A stretch of DNA of 40,669 nt, taken from assembly GCF_004138125.1 (NCBI RefSeq), contig NZ_RXHS01000021.1, positions 1 through 40,669 on the forward strand, in the 5' to 3' direction. A program made the position numbers and the translations under genes. Of the stretch, positions 25,580-34,417 are shown piece after piece. The stretch comes from Seramator thermalis. Its GTDB lineage: Bacteria; Bacteroidota; Bacteroidia; Bacteroidales; Dysgonomonadaceae. The notes below the pieces were generated by a model. That model ran no database searches and was not told the DNA's origin. It saw nothing but the letters and a program-made list of their open reading frames with translations. How positions within the stretch are numbered: the stretch's first letter is position 1; each line of letters starts with the position of its first letter.

Positions 25580-27604
25580 TTGAAAAGAAATTACCTGTTA
25601 TTCGTTTCGAGCATCTTCTCTATCGTCCTGATTCTCGGCTGCTCTACGCAAAAAAATACTGCCGGGACAAGGGCTTATCACGATTTGACAACTCGATACA
25701 ACGTTCTTTTCAACGCCCAACAATCTTACGACGAAACCTTGCAGGCTCTTTATAACAAAAGCATAGATAATTATACGGAACTGATTCCGATGTATCCCAA
25801 TGAGGTGAAGGAAGAAAATCTGTCGGGAAGCGGGCCGTTTGATGCCGTAATCGAAAAAACAAAAAAAGCGATTCAGGAACACTCCATTTCCGTCAAACCT
25901 CGCCGTAATCCCGACAAACCACTCACTACAGAATATCGCGAATGGCTTCGTCAGGAAGAATTTAATCCGGCGCTCAAAGATGTATGGCTGCTGATGGGCA
26001 AAGCCCAAGTGCAAAACGGAAGTTACAGCGATGCACTCTCCACTTTTTCGCAAATCCTGCGAATGTACAAGAACGAAGACCGATTGATTTCCGAAACGCA
26101 AATCTGGATGCTACGCACCTATTCGGCGATGGGCCGGTTCTACGATGCCGAAAATATCGCTAATATTTTGTTGACCAAACCTCTGACAAAAGTACAAAAT
26201 CAATTATTTAACGAAACATACGCTTATTATTTTCTCTGTCGTAAAAACTACGAATCGGCCATACCTTATCTTCGCCAAGCGATAAAATCGCAAAAAAACT
26301 TTTCACAAAAAATTCGGTTGCAGTTTTTGCTGGGTCAACTTTATGCCAAAATCGGTCTCGAAAGCGAGGCTTATCACACATTTGGCGAAGTCAAGGGATT
26401 GAAGACTCCACCCATTTATGCCATGCAGGCAACGATTTTTCAGACACGCGTGTCAAGTGGAAAAAATCGTCTGAAGGCGATTGGAGAATTGGAGAAAATG
26501 GCGAATAATTCACGTTTCGTGGGGGCAAACGATTCTCTTTATGTCACGTTGGGAGATTTTTATACAGCCCAAAACGACACGGCAAAAGCCAACCGGTTTT
26601 ATGCCCGTACCGGGACCTCCCGAAAAACGATTTCTCCGGTCATTCCCGAACAAGACCTCCCCACACTTGCTTCTGACACAGCTCGAACTTCAGAAGAAGA
26701 ATCCTTTACCGAGAGAGAAATGCTGGCAGCAGTGGCTCGTGCAAGAATTCTGCGTAGTTTTTCCGCCGGAAACGCAAAAATGACCATTGCCCAAACAACC
26801 GACAGCATTAATTTTTCAAACCATAAAAATGCGCCTTCACTTTTTCTGGCTCTTTTCGACAAAAACAGTTCCAATAAAAACAGTCTTTTGTTTGCCGTCG
26901 CCAATTTCAACTTTTCAACTTTTCAACTCCGCGAATTTCGATTGTCGTTTGTGAATCTGCCGCCTAAAGAAGCTTTACAGGTGAAAGGATTCGACACGTT
27001 CGACGAGGCAGTGGAATACGCTTCGATGATCCTTCAGGATAGTACGTTTATCGCCGAGTCATCCGGGGGAATTCAACCCCTGGTAATTACGGAAGAAAAT
27101 ATGAAAATACTTGCTTCCGGAAAAACAATTGCCGATTATCGGGCGTTCTACAAAACAAATTTCGGTGAAATTCCGGTAATGCCAAAAGCCGGTGTCGAGC
27201 CACCATTGCCGGATATCGTTAAGTTCGGCAAAAAATCGGAAGAAACACCTATTGCTAAAGAGGAAAAACCCGATTCGATTTCCGAATTTTTTCTTCTACC
27301 GATATCTACAAATACTGACAGCGTAACAACGACAGGCCTCGATTTGCTAATGCAACGGCAAGCCGAACTCGAACGCAAAGCTCAGGAAGCACTGCAACGA
27401 GAAAAACAGAACAATTCGGTCAAGGATCGAGAAAAATTGATCAAAGAACGCGAACGTGAACGTGAGAAACTCATCAAACAACGCGAAAAAGAGCGCAAGG
27501 AGATGATCAAGAAACGGGAACAAGAACTCAAAAAACGTCAAAAAGAGCTTGAAACTATGCGTAAACAGCGCGAAAAAGAACGCTTAAAACAACTCAAAAA
27601 ATGA
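25580..27604 (+). CDS. TPR lipoprotein, SprE/PorW-like
   Basis: A 674-residue lipoprotein starting at a TTG (25580); no ATG or GTG is available upstream, and this start gives a clean signal peptide with lipobox ILGC (Cys21). The mature start [25 protein letters not shown] resembles the opening of SprE/PorW proteins, which work with the type IX secretion system in other Bacteroidota; related proteins also occur where that system is absent. Helical TPR repeats extend over about residues 120-370. The tail is extraordinary: from about residue 605 to the end nearly every residue is Lys, Arg, Glu or Gln ([20 protein letters not shown] and more), which predicts a long charged single helix. The stop overlaps the rdgB start by ATGA. 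T9SS function is an inference from resemblance only. Confidence 0.75.
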   Translation: MKRNYLLFVSSIFSIVLILGCSTQKNTAGTRAYHDLTTRYNVLFNAQQSYDETLQALYNKSIDNYTELIPMYPNEVKEENLSGSGPFDAVIEKTKKAIQEHSISVKPRRNPDKPLTTEYREWLRQEEFNPALKDVWLLMGKAQVQNGSYSDALSTFSQILRMYKNEDRLISETQIWMLRTYSAMGRFYDAENIANILLTKPLTKVQNQLFNETYAYYFLCRKNYESAIPYLRQAIKSQKNFSQKIRLQFLLGQLYAKIGLESEAYHTFGEVKGLKTPPIYAMQATIFQTRVSSGKNRLKAIGELEKMANNSRFVGANDSLYVTLGDFYTAQNDTAKANRFYARTGTSRKTISPVIPEQDLPTLASDTARTSEEESFTEREMLAAVARARILRSFSAGNAKMTIAQTTDSINFSNHKNAPSLFLALFDKNSSNKNSLLFAVANFNFSTFQLREFRLSFVNLPPKEALQVKGFDTFDEAVEYASMILQDSTFIAESSGGIQPLVITEENMKILASGKTIADYRAFYKTNFGEIPVMPKAGVEPPLPDIVKFGKKSEETPIAKEEKPDSISEFFLLPISTNTDSVTTTGLDLLMQRQAELERKAQEALQREKQNNSVKDREKLIKEREREREKLIKQREKERKEMIKKREQELKKRQKELETMRKQREKERLKQLKK

Positions 27605-28182
27605 AAAAGATCGTATTCGCAACCAACAACAAGCATAAACTCGACGAAATTCGCAAGATTTCAGAAGGAAAACTCGAAATTCTGAGCCTCAACGATATCA
27701 ATTGCCGGACTGATATTCCCGAAACCGGAACTACGCTGGAAGAAAATGCCCTGATCAAGGCTCGTTTCGTGAAAGATAATTTCGGTTACGATTGTTTTGC
27801 CGACGATACCGGCCTCGAAGTTAAAGCATTGGACGGTGCTCCCGGTGTTTACTCTGCTCGTTACGCCGGTGAGGATTGCAGAGCAGAAGATAATATCCGG
27901 AAACTGTTGACTAACCTCGAAGGCATAAGTGACAGACACGCCGCATTTCGAACGGTTATTGCCTTGTTGATCGGCGACGAACAATATTTCTTCGAAGGTG
28001 CCATTCACGGAAAAATTATCGACGAAAAGCGTGGAGAGAGTGGGTTTGGTTATGATCCCGTTTTCGTTCCCGACGGCTATGGGCAAACTTTTGCCGAATT
28101 AGGTGAAGATACCAAAAACAACATTAGTCATCGCGCCATTGCTACGACCAAACTCATTCGTTTTCTCCTGAAAATGGAATGA
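27601..28182 (+). CDS. rdgB: Non-canonical purine NTP pyrophosphatase (dITP/XTP, RdgB/HAM1 family)
   Basis: House-cleaning enzyme that hydrolyses dITP, ITP and XTP to monophosphates, keeping deaminated purines out of DNA. The 193-residue length is normal. Motifs are complete: [12 protein letters not shown] at residues 4-15, the metal-binding [20 protein letters not shown] (about 68-87), and the substrate-recognition block [10 protein letters not shown] followed by the SHR motif in NNISHRA. The start overlaps the preceding lipoprotein stop by 4 bp (ATGA), so translation is likely coupled, although the two functions have no obvious link. No defect is seen. Confidence 0.96.
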   Translation: MKKIVFATNNKHKLDEIRKISEGKLEILSLNDINCRTDIPETGTTLEENALIKARFVKDNFGYDCFADDTGLEVKALDGAPGVYSARYAGEDCRAEDNIRKLLTNLEGISDRHAAFRTVIALLIGDEQYFFEGAIHGKIIDEKRGESGFGYDPVFVPDGYGQTFAELGEDTKNNISHRAIATTKLIRFLLKME

Positions 28183-28430
28183 GTTGAAAGTTAAAGTCAG
28201 AAATGAGAAATGAGAAGTCAGAAAACTTAATGGCCCCTTCATTTCTTCATGTTCCAGAAAATATTTATTTTACCATTAAAAAATTCAGGTTATTAAGATT
28301 AGAAATAGCAGTAAGTCGGGAAGCAGAACAAAATAATCGGTATCGGTACACCATTAAATCCGTTAACCGGCATATTAATTGAAAATTTTTATGTAATTTT
28401 GAACATCTAATCCTTCAATACCATCAACTT
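28183..28430. other. Intergenic stretch with simple repeats and a -7-like element
   Basis: Imperfect purine-rich repeats (GTCAGAAATGAGAAATGAGAAGTCAGAAA around 28197-28225 in outline) follow rdgB. TAATTTTG at 28394-28401 matches the -7 consensus 30 bp before the oxidoreductase; a TTG lies only 12 bp upstream, so the promoter is uncertain. Confidence 0.35.
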
Positions 28431-29489
28431 ATGTCATCAATCATTCGTACAGGCATTATCGGGTATGGACTTTCGGGGCGTGTTTTTCACGCACCCTTCA
28501 TCGATGTGGTCGAGGGGTACGAACTCACCAAAATCAGCACATCCAAACCCGAAAACGTGAAACTCATCGAAGAACGCTATCCCGTTACGGCTGTCGTACC
28601 CGACGGAAGAGGCATCATTGAAGATCCCGAAATCGATTTAGTAATCGTTACTTCCCCCAATACCGAACATTTTCGTTGGGCACGCGAAGCACTCATTGCA
28701 GGAAAACACGTGGTAGTGGAAAAACCGTTCACCGTGAATGTGGCCGAAGCCGACGAACTGATTGAAATTGCACAACGGCAAGGAAAAATCCTCACCGTTT
28801 ATCACAACCGCCGATTTACCAGCGATACAAAAACAGTGCGCAAAATCCTCGAAAGCGGCATTTTGGGTGAAATCGTCGATTACGAATCGCATTTCGATCG
28901 TTACCGCCCAAATCCCCGACCCGGTGGTGCCTGGCGCGAAGATCCTCTGCCCGGATCGGGTATTTTTTACGATCTTGGCTCTCACCTTATCGATCAGGCA
29001 TTGTGGTTTTTCGGAATGCCTCTTGCGGTTACGGCCAACATCGATTCACAGCGTCCGTGGGCAAAAGCTGACGACCATTTCGATGTGCGTCTTCATTATC
29101 CATCGTTCACGGCGACACTCAAATCAGGCATGCTTTGCAAAATTCCCGGCCCAACGTACCTGATTCACGGACGTAACGGTTCGTTCGTCAAATACGGATT
29201 GGACGTTCAGGAAGTAACACTTGATGCGGGAGCCGTTCCACAAGGAAAAGACTGGGGACGCGAGCCCGAAAGCATTTGGGGAAATATCTGCGTTGATTAC
29301 AAAGAGGTGAAGATCGAGGGGAAAGTAGAAAGTGAACAAGGCGATTATCGCGATTATTTTATCAATTTGCGTGACGCCATCAACGGAAAAACCAAAATTG
29401 CCGTAAAACCCGAAGAAGCGCGTAACGTGATCCAAATCATACAACTTGCCCTTCAGAGCAGCAGAGAAAAACGAACTATTTCAATTTAA
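28431..29489 (+). CDS. Gfo/Idh/MocA-family NAD(P)-dependent oxidoreductase
   Basis: Cytoplasmic dehydrogenase of the glucose-fructose oxidoreductase/inositol dehydrogenase family. The 352 residues open with a Rossmann nucleotide motif (GIIGYGLSGRVFHAPFI, residues 8-24). The family signature VVVEKPFTVNVAEADEL (about 93-109) carries the EKP lysine, and YDLGSHLIDQALWFFG (about 181-196) contains the usual catalytic histidine. The start GLSGRVFHAPF is like that of the YdgJ/scyllo-inositol dehydrogenase branch. The substrate cannot be given. It converges on the EamA exporter with only 7 bp between the two stops. Confidence 0.92.
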   Translation: MSSIIRTGIIGYGLSGRVFHAPFIDVVEGYELTKISTSKPENVKLIEERYPVTAVVPDGRGIIEDPEIDLVIVTSPNTEHFRWAREALIAGKHVVVEKPFTVNVAEADELIEIAQRQGKILTVYHNRRFTSDTKTVRKILESGILGEIVDYESHFDRYRPNPRPGGAWREDPLPGSGIFYDLGSHLIDQALWFFGMPLAVTANIDSQRPWAKADDHFDVRLHYPSFTATLKSGMLCKIPGPTYLIHGRNGSFVKYGLDVQEVTLDAGAVPQGKDWGREPESIWGNICVDYKEVKIEGKVESEQGDYRDYFINLRDAINGKTKIAVKPEEARNVIQIIQLALQSSREKRTISI

Positions 29490-29496
29490 AGGGTTT

Positions 29497-30390
29497 CTAA
29501 AGAAAGAAAATTGAAGCACCCACGATACTGATCACCGCTCCCACGACTTGTCGGACAGTGATTTTTTCGTGGAACATGACGGCCGAAGGAGCAATGATAA
29601 AAATAGGTACCAGCGCCATCAATGTCGCGGCCACTCCGGTATTGGCATGCTGAACGGCAAAAAGCGACAGGGCAACCCCAACAAACGGACCAAAAACCGT
29701 GCCTACCGTAAGTGATTTCATACTCTTCGCATCCTTCACCGCTCCGAAAATTCCTTTCCAGCGTTTCAAATAAGTTACCAACAATGCGAAACAACCAAAA
29801 CCGAATAGGGCACGTATCTGAGTTGCAGCCATAGCATCATAGTCTCCAATACCTTTTTTGCTGAGCACCAAACCGACGGCTTGCCCCAATGCTCCGCCTA
29901 ATGCGAAAAGAAAACCTTTTAGGGGAATATAGAGTTTGAAATGCCTGCCGGCAACAGCTATCATGATTCCCGAAACGCTTACCACAATCCCCACAATACT
30001 TTTTACGGAAAGTGTTTCGTGCAGAAAAAGCCACCCGATCAGTGCCGTGAGCATCGGGGCAAGACTCATCACCAGCTGCGCCGTTCGCGATCCTATGATG
30101 GTGTATGACTTAAACAGACAAAGATCGCCCAAAAAGAATCCGACGATTCCCGACAATCCCAACCAAAACCACTGATACGTAGTGGCATCGGCCGGGAAAA
30201 ACATTCCTCGTGTGAAGAGCGTCGTCAATCCCAAAAAAGGAATCGCCAAGAAAAGTCGTAAAATATTGACCGAAAGCGAACCGATCCTTCGGCCTGCTTT
30301 TTCGAAGAAAAGTGCGCTCAACGTCCAACAAACGGCCGTGAGCAATCCGGCTATTTCGCCAATGTGCGACTGAAAAGGCATTTTTATCAA
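29497..30390 (-). CDS. EamA/DMT-family transporter (10 TM)
   Basis: Inner-membrane drug/metabolite transporter of 297 residues with two homologous EamA halves of about five helices each. The first half contains LLTAVCWTLSALFFEKAGRRIG and the second starts at about residue 150 (LYIPLKGFLFALGGALGQAVGLVLSKKG). Family knowledge suggests export of an amino acid, metabolite or toxin; the substrate is unknown. ATG 30390 is one start; an in-frame ATG three codons later is equally good. It lies downstream of the trp operon on the same strand, but an intrinsic terminator (30475-30497) separates them, so co-expression with tryptophan biosynthesis would require readthrough or its own promoter at 30577-30584. 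Confidence 0.9.
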   Translation of the reverse strand: MIKMPFQSHIGEIAGLLTAVCWTLSALFFEKAGRRIGSLSVNILRLFLAIPFLGLTTLFTRGMFFPADATTYQWFWLGLSGIVGFFLGDLCLFKSYTIIGSRTAQLVMSLAPMLTALIGWLFLHETLSVKSIVGIVVSVSGIMIAVAGRHFKLYIPLKGFLFALGGALGQAVGLVLSKKGIGDYDAMAATQIRALFGFGCFALLVTYLKRWKGIFGAVKDAKSMKSLTVGTVFGPFVGVALSLFAVQHANTGVAATLMALVPIFIIAPSAVMFHEKITVRQVVGAVISIVGASIFFL

Positions 30391-30474
30391 CTGTTTTCCT
30401 GTCTCGGACGAGAATCGAAATTATTGTGAATAAAAGAATTGACGATGCTTTGTACATTTTTGACTCTCCTTATC

Positions 30475-30497
30475 AAAAAAAGAGCCAAAAGGCTCTG
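30475..30497 (-). terminator. Intrinsic terminator between trpA and the EamA gene
   Basis: On the minus strand AGAGCC-TTTT-GGCTCT (30496-30481) is followed by a run of seven Ts (30481-30475). It stands 125 bp after the trpA stop and 85 bp before the EamA start. The stem has 6 perfect base pairs. It is the natural end of the trp transcript, but a -7-like element upstream of it (30577-30584) raises the possibility that it also acts on a leader of the EamA gene. Confidence 0.8.
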
Positions 30498-30576
30498 ATT
30501 CGCAAATTTTTCATTCTCATAAAGGAAAGCCGTCAATCCGATTTTCAACGCTCCGTCTCTCGAGTATATTTGGTTG

Positions 30577-30584
30577 CAAAGGTA
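30577..30584 (-). promoter_or_regulatory. Candidate -7 element upstream of the EamA gene
   Basis: On the minus strand TACCTTTG (30584-30577) fits TAnnTTTG exactly, followed by GCAACC. No TTTG at the normal distance was found upstream, so the promoter is only partly supported. It lies between trpA and the terminator. Confidence 0.35.
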
Positions 30585-30620
30585 CATTTTGTTTGTCAAA
30601 TGTATTTTGTTTCGAAACTT

Positions 30621-31394
30621 TTATTTTTGAAGCGCTTCCACTAATTTTTTTGCGGCTTCATCTATCGATTTTTCGCTTGCCAACAGCGAAACAAACTTGC
30701 TGCCAATAATCGCGCCGGAGGCGTTTTCGCATGCGGCATCAAAGGTGGCCTTGTTGGAGATGCCAAAGCCGATCAGTCGCGGATGGCGCAGGTTCATGTT
30801 ATTGACGCGACGAAAATATTCCAGATTCTTTTCTCCGAAAGCCTGCTTGGCACCGGTTACGGATGCCGACGAAACCATGTAGATAAATCCCGACGTATTT
30901 TCGTCGATCATGCGGATACGCTCTTCGGATGTTTCGGGTGTGATGAGCATGATGGTATGCAGCCCGTATTTGTCGGTTGTGGATTTGTACGATTTCGTGT
31001 ATTCGGCAAACGGAAGATCAGGAATAATCAGCCCGTCGATACCGCATTCCGCCGCTTTGCGGCAATAGTTTTCGAACCCGAACTGCAAAATCGGGTTCAA
31101 ATATCCCATCAATACCAGTGGGATAGAAATAGTTTGCCGTACGTTCGCCAATTGTTCGAAAAGCAATTTCACGCTGATGCCGTTACGCAAGGCTTGCGTA
31201 CTCGACGACTGAATGACCGGCCCGTCAGCCAGCGGATCGCTAAAGGATACGCCAATTTCCACGAGGTCGATGCCGTTTTTTTGTAAGGCTTCCAGCACGG
31301 GAAGTGTATCATTCAATTTGGGATAACCTGCCGTAAAATAAACCGACAGTATGTTTTGTTTTTTTTGTTCGAAAAGTTGATCTATTCTGTTCAT
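30621..31394 (-). CDS. trpA: Tryptophan synthase alpha subunit
   Basis: Cleaves indole-3-glycerol phosphate to indole and glyceraldehyde-3-phosphate in the TrpA2B2 complex; indole passes to TrpB through a tunnel. The 257 residues are full length. The catalytic acids stand in LVEIGVSFSDPLADGP as Glu46 and Asp57. GLIIPDLPFAEY and the phosphate-binding GFGISNK further on are also conserved. The start overlaps the trpF stop by ATGA, so the two are translationally coupled. It is the last gene of the operon, with the terminator 125 bp on. Confidence 0.97.
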   Translation of the reverse strand: MNRIDQLFEQKKQNILSVYFTAGYPKLNDTLPVLEALQKNGIDLVEIGVSFSDPLADGPVIQSSSTQALRNGISVKLLFEQLANVRQTISIPLVLMGYLNPILQFGFENYCRKAAECGIDGLIIPDLPFAEYTKSYKSTTDKYGLHTIMLITPETSEERIRMIDENTSGFIYMVSSASVTGAKQAFGEKNLEYFRRVNNMNLRHPRLIGFGISNKATFDAACENASGAIIGSKFVSLLASEKSIDEAAKKLVEALQK

Positions 31395-32002
31395 TTTCTT
31401 TTGATTTTGTCGATAAACGATTGTAATAAATGAATGTCTTTGTAGGCTGGTGACGTTTCGAAGCGGCTGTTCAGGTCGATGCCGATGCAGCGTTCGTGTA
31501 CGAAAGCTTCCACCCTATCGGCATCGTCGGGCGAGATGCCGCCGCTTAGCAGAAAAGGTGTAGTACCTCGATATACTGAAAGAGAGCTCCAGTCGAATTT
31601 CTGCCCCGAACCTCCGGGCAACGGCGTTTTCGTGTCGAACAGAAAATAATCGCAAGCCCCTTCATAGAAGGACACTTCTTCAGTTGAAAACGTGTTTTGC
31701 ACATTGATGGCTTTGATCACTTTCAATCCCTTGCTGCGAATGCGGCTGCAAAAATCGGGTGTTTCATGCCCGTGAAGCTGCACCATGTTGAGGCGAAACA
31801 GTTGGACGGTTTCCATAATCTGCTCCTCCGTTTCGTCCACGAAAACACCAACACGCTTGGCACGTTGCGGCAAATAATCGGGAAGTTCACCGACAAATCG
31901 AGGCGAAGTGCGATGAAAGACAAATCCCATCCAATCTACGCCGAGAGCTTCCACTTCGCGAATGTTTTCGGCATCACGCATGCCACATACTTTCACTATC
32001 AT
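31391..32002 (-). CDS. trpF: Phosphoribosylanthranilate isomerase
   Basis: Converts N-(5-phosphoribosyl)anthranilate to CdRP by an Amadori rearrangement. The 203-residue protein starts with the family block MIVKVCGMRDAENI, placing the catalytic Cys at residue 6. Later blocks are WMGFVFHRTSPRFV, the VQLHGHE stretch (about 73-80), the LLSGGISPDDA phosphate-binding loop and the terminal GIDLNSRFE with the general-acid Asp. Both ends are overlapped by neighbours: ATGA with trpC upstream and with trpA downstream, which implies strict coupling across three genes. It is a separate protein, not fused to TrpC as in enterobacteria. Confidence 0.96.
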   Translation of the reverse strand: MIVKVCGMRDAENIREVEALGVDWMGFVFHRTSPRFVGELPDYLPQRAKRVGVFVDETEEQIMETVQLFRLNMVQLHGHETPDFCSRIRSKGLKVIKAINVQNTFSTEEVSFYEGACDYFLFDTKTPLPGGSGQKFDWSSLSVYRGTTPFLLSGGISPDDADRVEAFVHERCIGIDLNSRFETSPAYKDIHLLQSFIDKIKRK

Positions 32003-32790
32003 GATGCCTGTAACGATTGGATGAACTCGGCCAAACTTTCGCCAGGACTACCGTTTTTCATAAAATTCTCGCCGATGAGAAATCCGCGATAACCCACCTG
32101 TCGCAATTGCCGAACGGTTTGCGGATCGGAAATACCGCTTTCGGAGACCAGCACTGCATTTTTTGGCAGTAACTCGGCCATCTCGAACGATTTATCTACC
32201 GTAGTTACGAAACTTCCCAAATTGCGGTTATTTACGCCAATGAGGCTATGCTGAGGCATAATGTATTCGATTTCGCGTTCGTCGTGCAATTCGAGCAAAA
32301 CGTCGAGCTCCAGTTGTCGGGCTATCTCGGTGAACCGTAGGCATTCGGCTTTGGTGATGGCTGCAGCTATCAGCAGAATGGCATTGGCACGATGCAGCTT
32401 TGCTTCGTAAATCTGATATTCGTCCACGATGAAGTCTTTGCGCAACACGGGGATGTTGCTTTCTTCGACCACAGCGTCGAGATCGGCAAGCGAACCTCCG
32501 AAAAACGCCTCGTCGGTGAGCACCGACAGCGCGGCTGCACCGTTTTGCCGATAGGATGTCGTAACCTCCCTCACATCCGCATCGCGGTGTATCCATCCTT
32601 TCGAAGGCGATTTGCGCTTAAACTCGGCAATGATGCCGAAGTCGTCTTTCGCAAGTGCTTCATGCAACGAGAGGGTTTTATACGTATTTCTTTCGATTTC
32701 CCTGTAAATCGAGTCGAGCGGGTATATCGCTTTTTGTGCGGCAACTTCCGCCCTCTTGTGTGCTACGATATCCGATAAAATATCTTTCAT
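31999..32790 (-). CDS. trpC: Indole-3-glycerol phosphate synthase
   Basis: Closes the indole ring by converting CdRP to indole-3-glycerol phosphate. The protein has 263 residues from the ATG at 32790 (MKDILSDIVAHKRAEV), the start preferred over the TTG at 32802, which would overlap trpD. Active-site blocks are AEFKRKSPSKGWI with Glu56 and Lys58, VLRKDFIVDEYQIYEA with the catalytic lysine, IGVNNRNL, and VSESGISDP. The trpF start overlaps its stop. The gap to trpD is 8 bp. The (beta/alpha)8 barrel is complete. Confidence 0.96.
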   Translation of the reverse strand: MKDILSDIVAHKRAEVAAQKAIYPLDSIYREIERNTYKTLSLHEALAKDDFGIIAEFKRKSPSKGWIHRDADVREVTTSYRQNGAAALSVLTDEAFFGGSLADLDAVVEESNIPVLRKDFIVDEYQIYEAKLHRANAILLIAAAITKAECLRFTEIARQLELDVLLELHDEREIEYIMPQHSLIGVNNRNLGSFVTTVDKSFEMAELLPKNAVLVSESGISDPQTVRQLRQVGYRGFLIGENFMKNGSPGESLAEFIQSLQAS

Positions 32791-32798
32791 TCGGTTTG

Positions 32799-33794
32799 TC
32801 AACTATTTAGTTCGATGTATTGATTGAATGTCTTCAATGCCTTTTTGCCGTAAAGGGAATCGCGCGCGATATCGAGACATTCGTCTATGGATTTGTCCTG
32901 TTCGATGGTGCGAATGCCGAATGCGGCATTCACCAGCACAGCGTTCATTTGTGCTTCGGAGGCTTCGCATCGCAATACTAAATCGAAGATACGCGCTGCG
33001 TCTTCGGGCGTTTCGCCTCCCGATAATTCCGCTTGCGAAACACGCCTCAGTCCGAGATCTCCCGGTACGAAGAGCTGTTCGCCCCGATTCGATACGACCT
33101 TAAACTGACCGGTGAGCGAGATTTCGTCATATCCGTCGATGCTGTGAACGATGCTGAAATTTTTTTTACTCTCCTGATAGATGTAACTGAACAGTCGCAT
33201 CATCGACAGATCATACACCCCGAGTACCTGATAGGGCGGTTGGGTGGGATTGACCAGCGGGCCCATGATGTTGAAAAAATTTCGCACGCCGAGGCTCTTG
33301 CGTACTCCGGCTACTGCCTTGAGCGCCGGACTGAAAAAAGGCGCATGCAAATATACGAAACCGCATTTTTCGATGGAACGTTTCAGTCGATCGGCATCGG
33401 TAGTGAATTTGGCGCCATGCAGTTCGAGAACGTTGCTGGCACCGCTGACCGATGTAGCGCCGTAATTGCCGTGTTTGGCCACCGGATATCCGGCTCCTGC
33501 AATCACGAAGGCGGCAAGCGTCGAAATGTTGAACGTGTTTTTGCCGTCACCTCCGGTTCCGACGATGTCGATAGGACGGTATTCGGACAAATCAATCGGG
33601 ACGCGCATGTCGAGCAGCGCATCGCGAAATCCGAGAATTTCGTCCACCGAAATGCTGCGCATCAGGAAAGTGGTAAGGAGTGCCGAAATCTGCGCTTCGG
33701 GAACATTGCCCGAGACGATGTCGAACAATACCTGTTTCGCTTCGTCGCGAGTAAGGTATTGATAATCGAACAGTTTATAAAGTATCTCTTTCAT
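32799..33794 (-). CDS. trpD: Anthranilate phosphoribosyltransferase
   Basis: Transfers phosphoribose from PRPP to anthranilate. From the ATG at 33794 (MKEILYKLFDY) the protein has 331 residues; the upstream start at 33830 would add 12 residues of unlike composition and is rejected. The PRPP-binding loop GTGGDGKNTFNIST, the anthranilate site GNYGATSVSGASNVLE and the metal-binding YDEI acidic pair in GYDEISLTG are all present. It is a free-standing enzyme, not fused to TrpG. It follows trpG by 40 bp and precedes trpC by 8 bp. Confidence 0.96.
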   Translation of the reverse strand: MKEILYKLFDYQYLTRDEAKQVLFDIVSGNVPEAQISALLTTFLMRSISVDEILGFRDALLDMRVPIDLSEYRPIDIVGTGGDGKNTFNISTLAAFVIAGAGYPVAKHGNYGATSVSGASNVLELHGAKFTTDADRLKRSIEKCGFVYLHAPFFSPALKAVAGVRKSLGVRNFFNIMGPLVNPTQPPYQVLGVYDLSMMRLFSYIYQESKKNFSIVHSIDGYDEISLTGQFKVVSNRGEQLFVPGDLGLRRVSQAELSGGETPEDAARIFDLVLRCEASEAQMNAVLVNAAFGIRTIEQDKSIDECLDIARDSLYGKKALKTFNQYIELNS

Positions 33795-33834
33795 GTGATA
33801 TATATATCGTTTTGTTGCCGTCGCCGGCATGGGG

Positions 33835-34407
33835 TTAATGTTCTAAAAAGTTTTGAATGATCCGGATGCCGTCGGGCGTGAGCACCGATTCGGGATGAAA
33901 CTGCACGCCGTGAACATCGAGTGAAGTGTGCTTCAACGCCATGATTCGGTTTTCGTCATCCACCGCCGTGATTTCGAGACGATCGGTCGGGAAGTCTTCA
34001 TTCGAAACGATCCACGAATGATAGCGTCCGGCCTGAAATTGGTCGGGCAGCCTATCGAAAATATAATCGTTTGCCGTGATTTTGATGGCCGTTTGCACTC
34101 CGTGAAAGACGAAAGGAATGTTTTCGAGTTTAGCACCGAAAGCAAGACCGATGGCCTGATGTCCCAAACAAACGCCAAGCATGCTTTTGTGATCGGCATA
34201 ACGCCGGATGAGCGGCAGGAGCAATCCGGCTTCTTCGGGCACGCCGGGGCCGGGCGACAGGATGATTTTGTCGTACTGTTCCACCGAATCCAGATCGAGG
34301 CGGTCATTGCGCACCACGTCCACATCGGCGAAGCCGAGCGATTTCACGGCATGCACCAGATTGTAGGTGAAAGAGTCGTAGTTGTCGAAAATAAGTACTT
34401 TTTTCAT
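33835..34407 (-). CDS. trpG: Anthranilate synthase component II (glutamine amidotransferase)
   Basis: Provides ammonia from glutamine to TrpE. The protein has 190 residues from the ATG at 34407 (MKKVLIFDNYDSFTYNLV). The upstream start at 34455 would overlap trpE and is not supported by conservation. The class I amidotransferase triad is complete: Cys80 in LGVCLGHQAIG and the His and Glu of GVQFHPESV. HSWIV near residue 136 is the usual binding element. It starts 10 bp after the trpE stop. The same subunit may serve p-aminobenzoate synthesis in some bacteria, but its place in the operon argues for anthranilate synthase. Confidence 0.96.
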   Translation of the reverse strand: MKKVLIFDNYDSFTYNLVHAVKSLGFADVDVVRNDRLDLDSVEQYDKIILSPGPGVPEEAGLLLPLIRRYADHKSMLGVCLGHQAIGLAFGAKLENIPFVFHGVQTAIKITANDYIFDRLPDQFQAGRYHSWIVSNEDFPTDRLEITAVDDENRIMALKHTSLDVHGVQFHPESVLTPDGIRIIQNFLEH

Positions 34408-34417
34408 CGTTTCCAAA

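Noticed and set aside
30387-30599. 70-codon minus-strand frame before the EamA gene
   Set aside because: It runs through the intrinsic terminator and overlaps the start of the exporter gene; no credible product.
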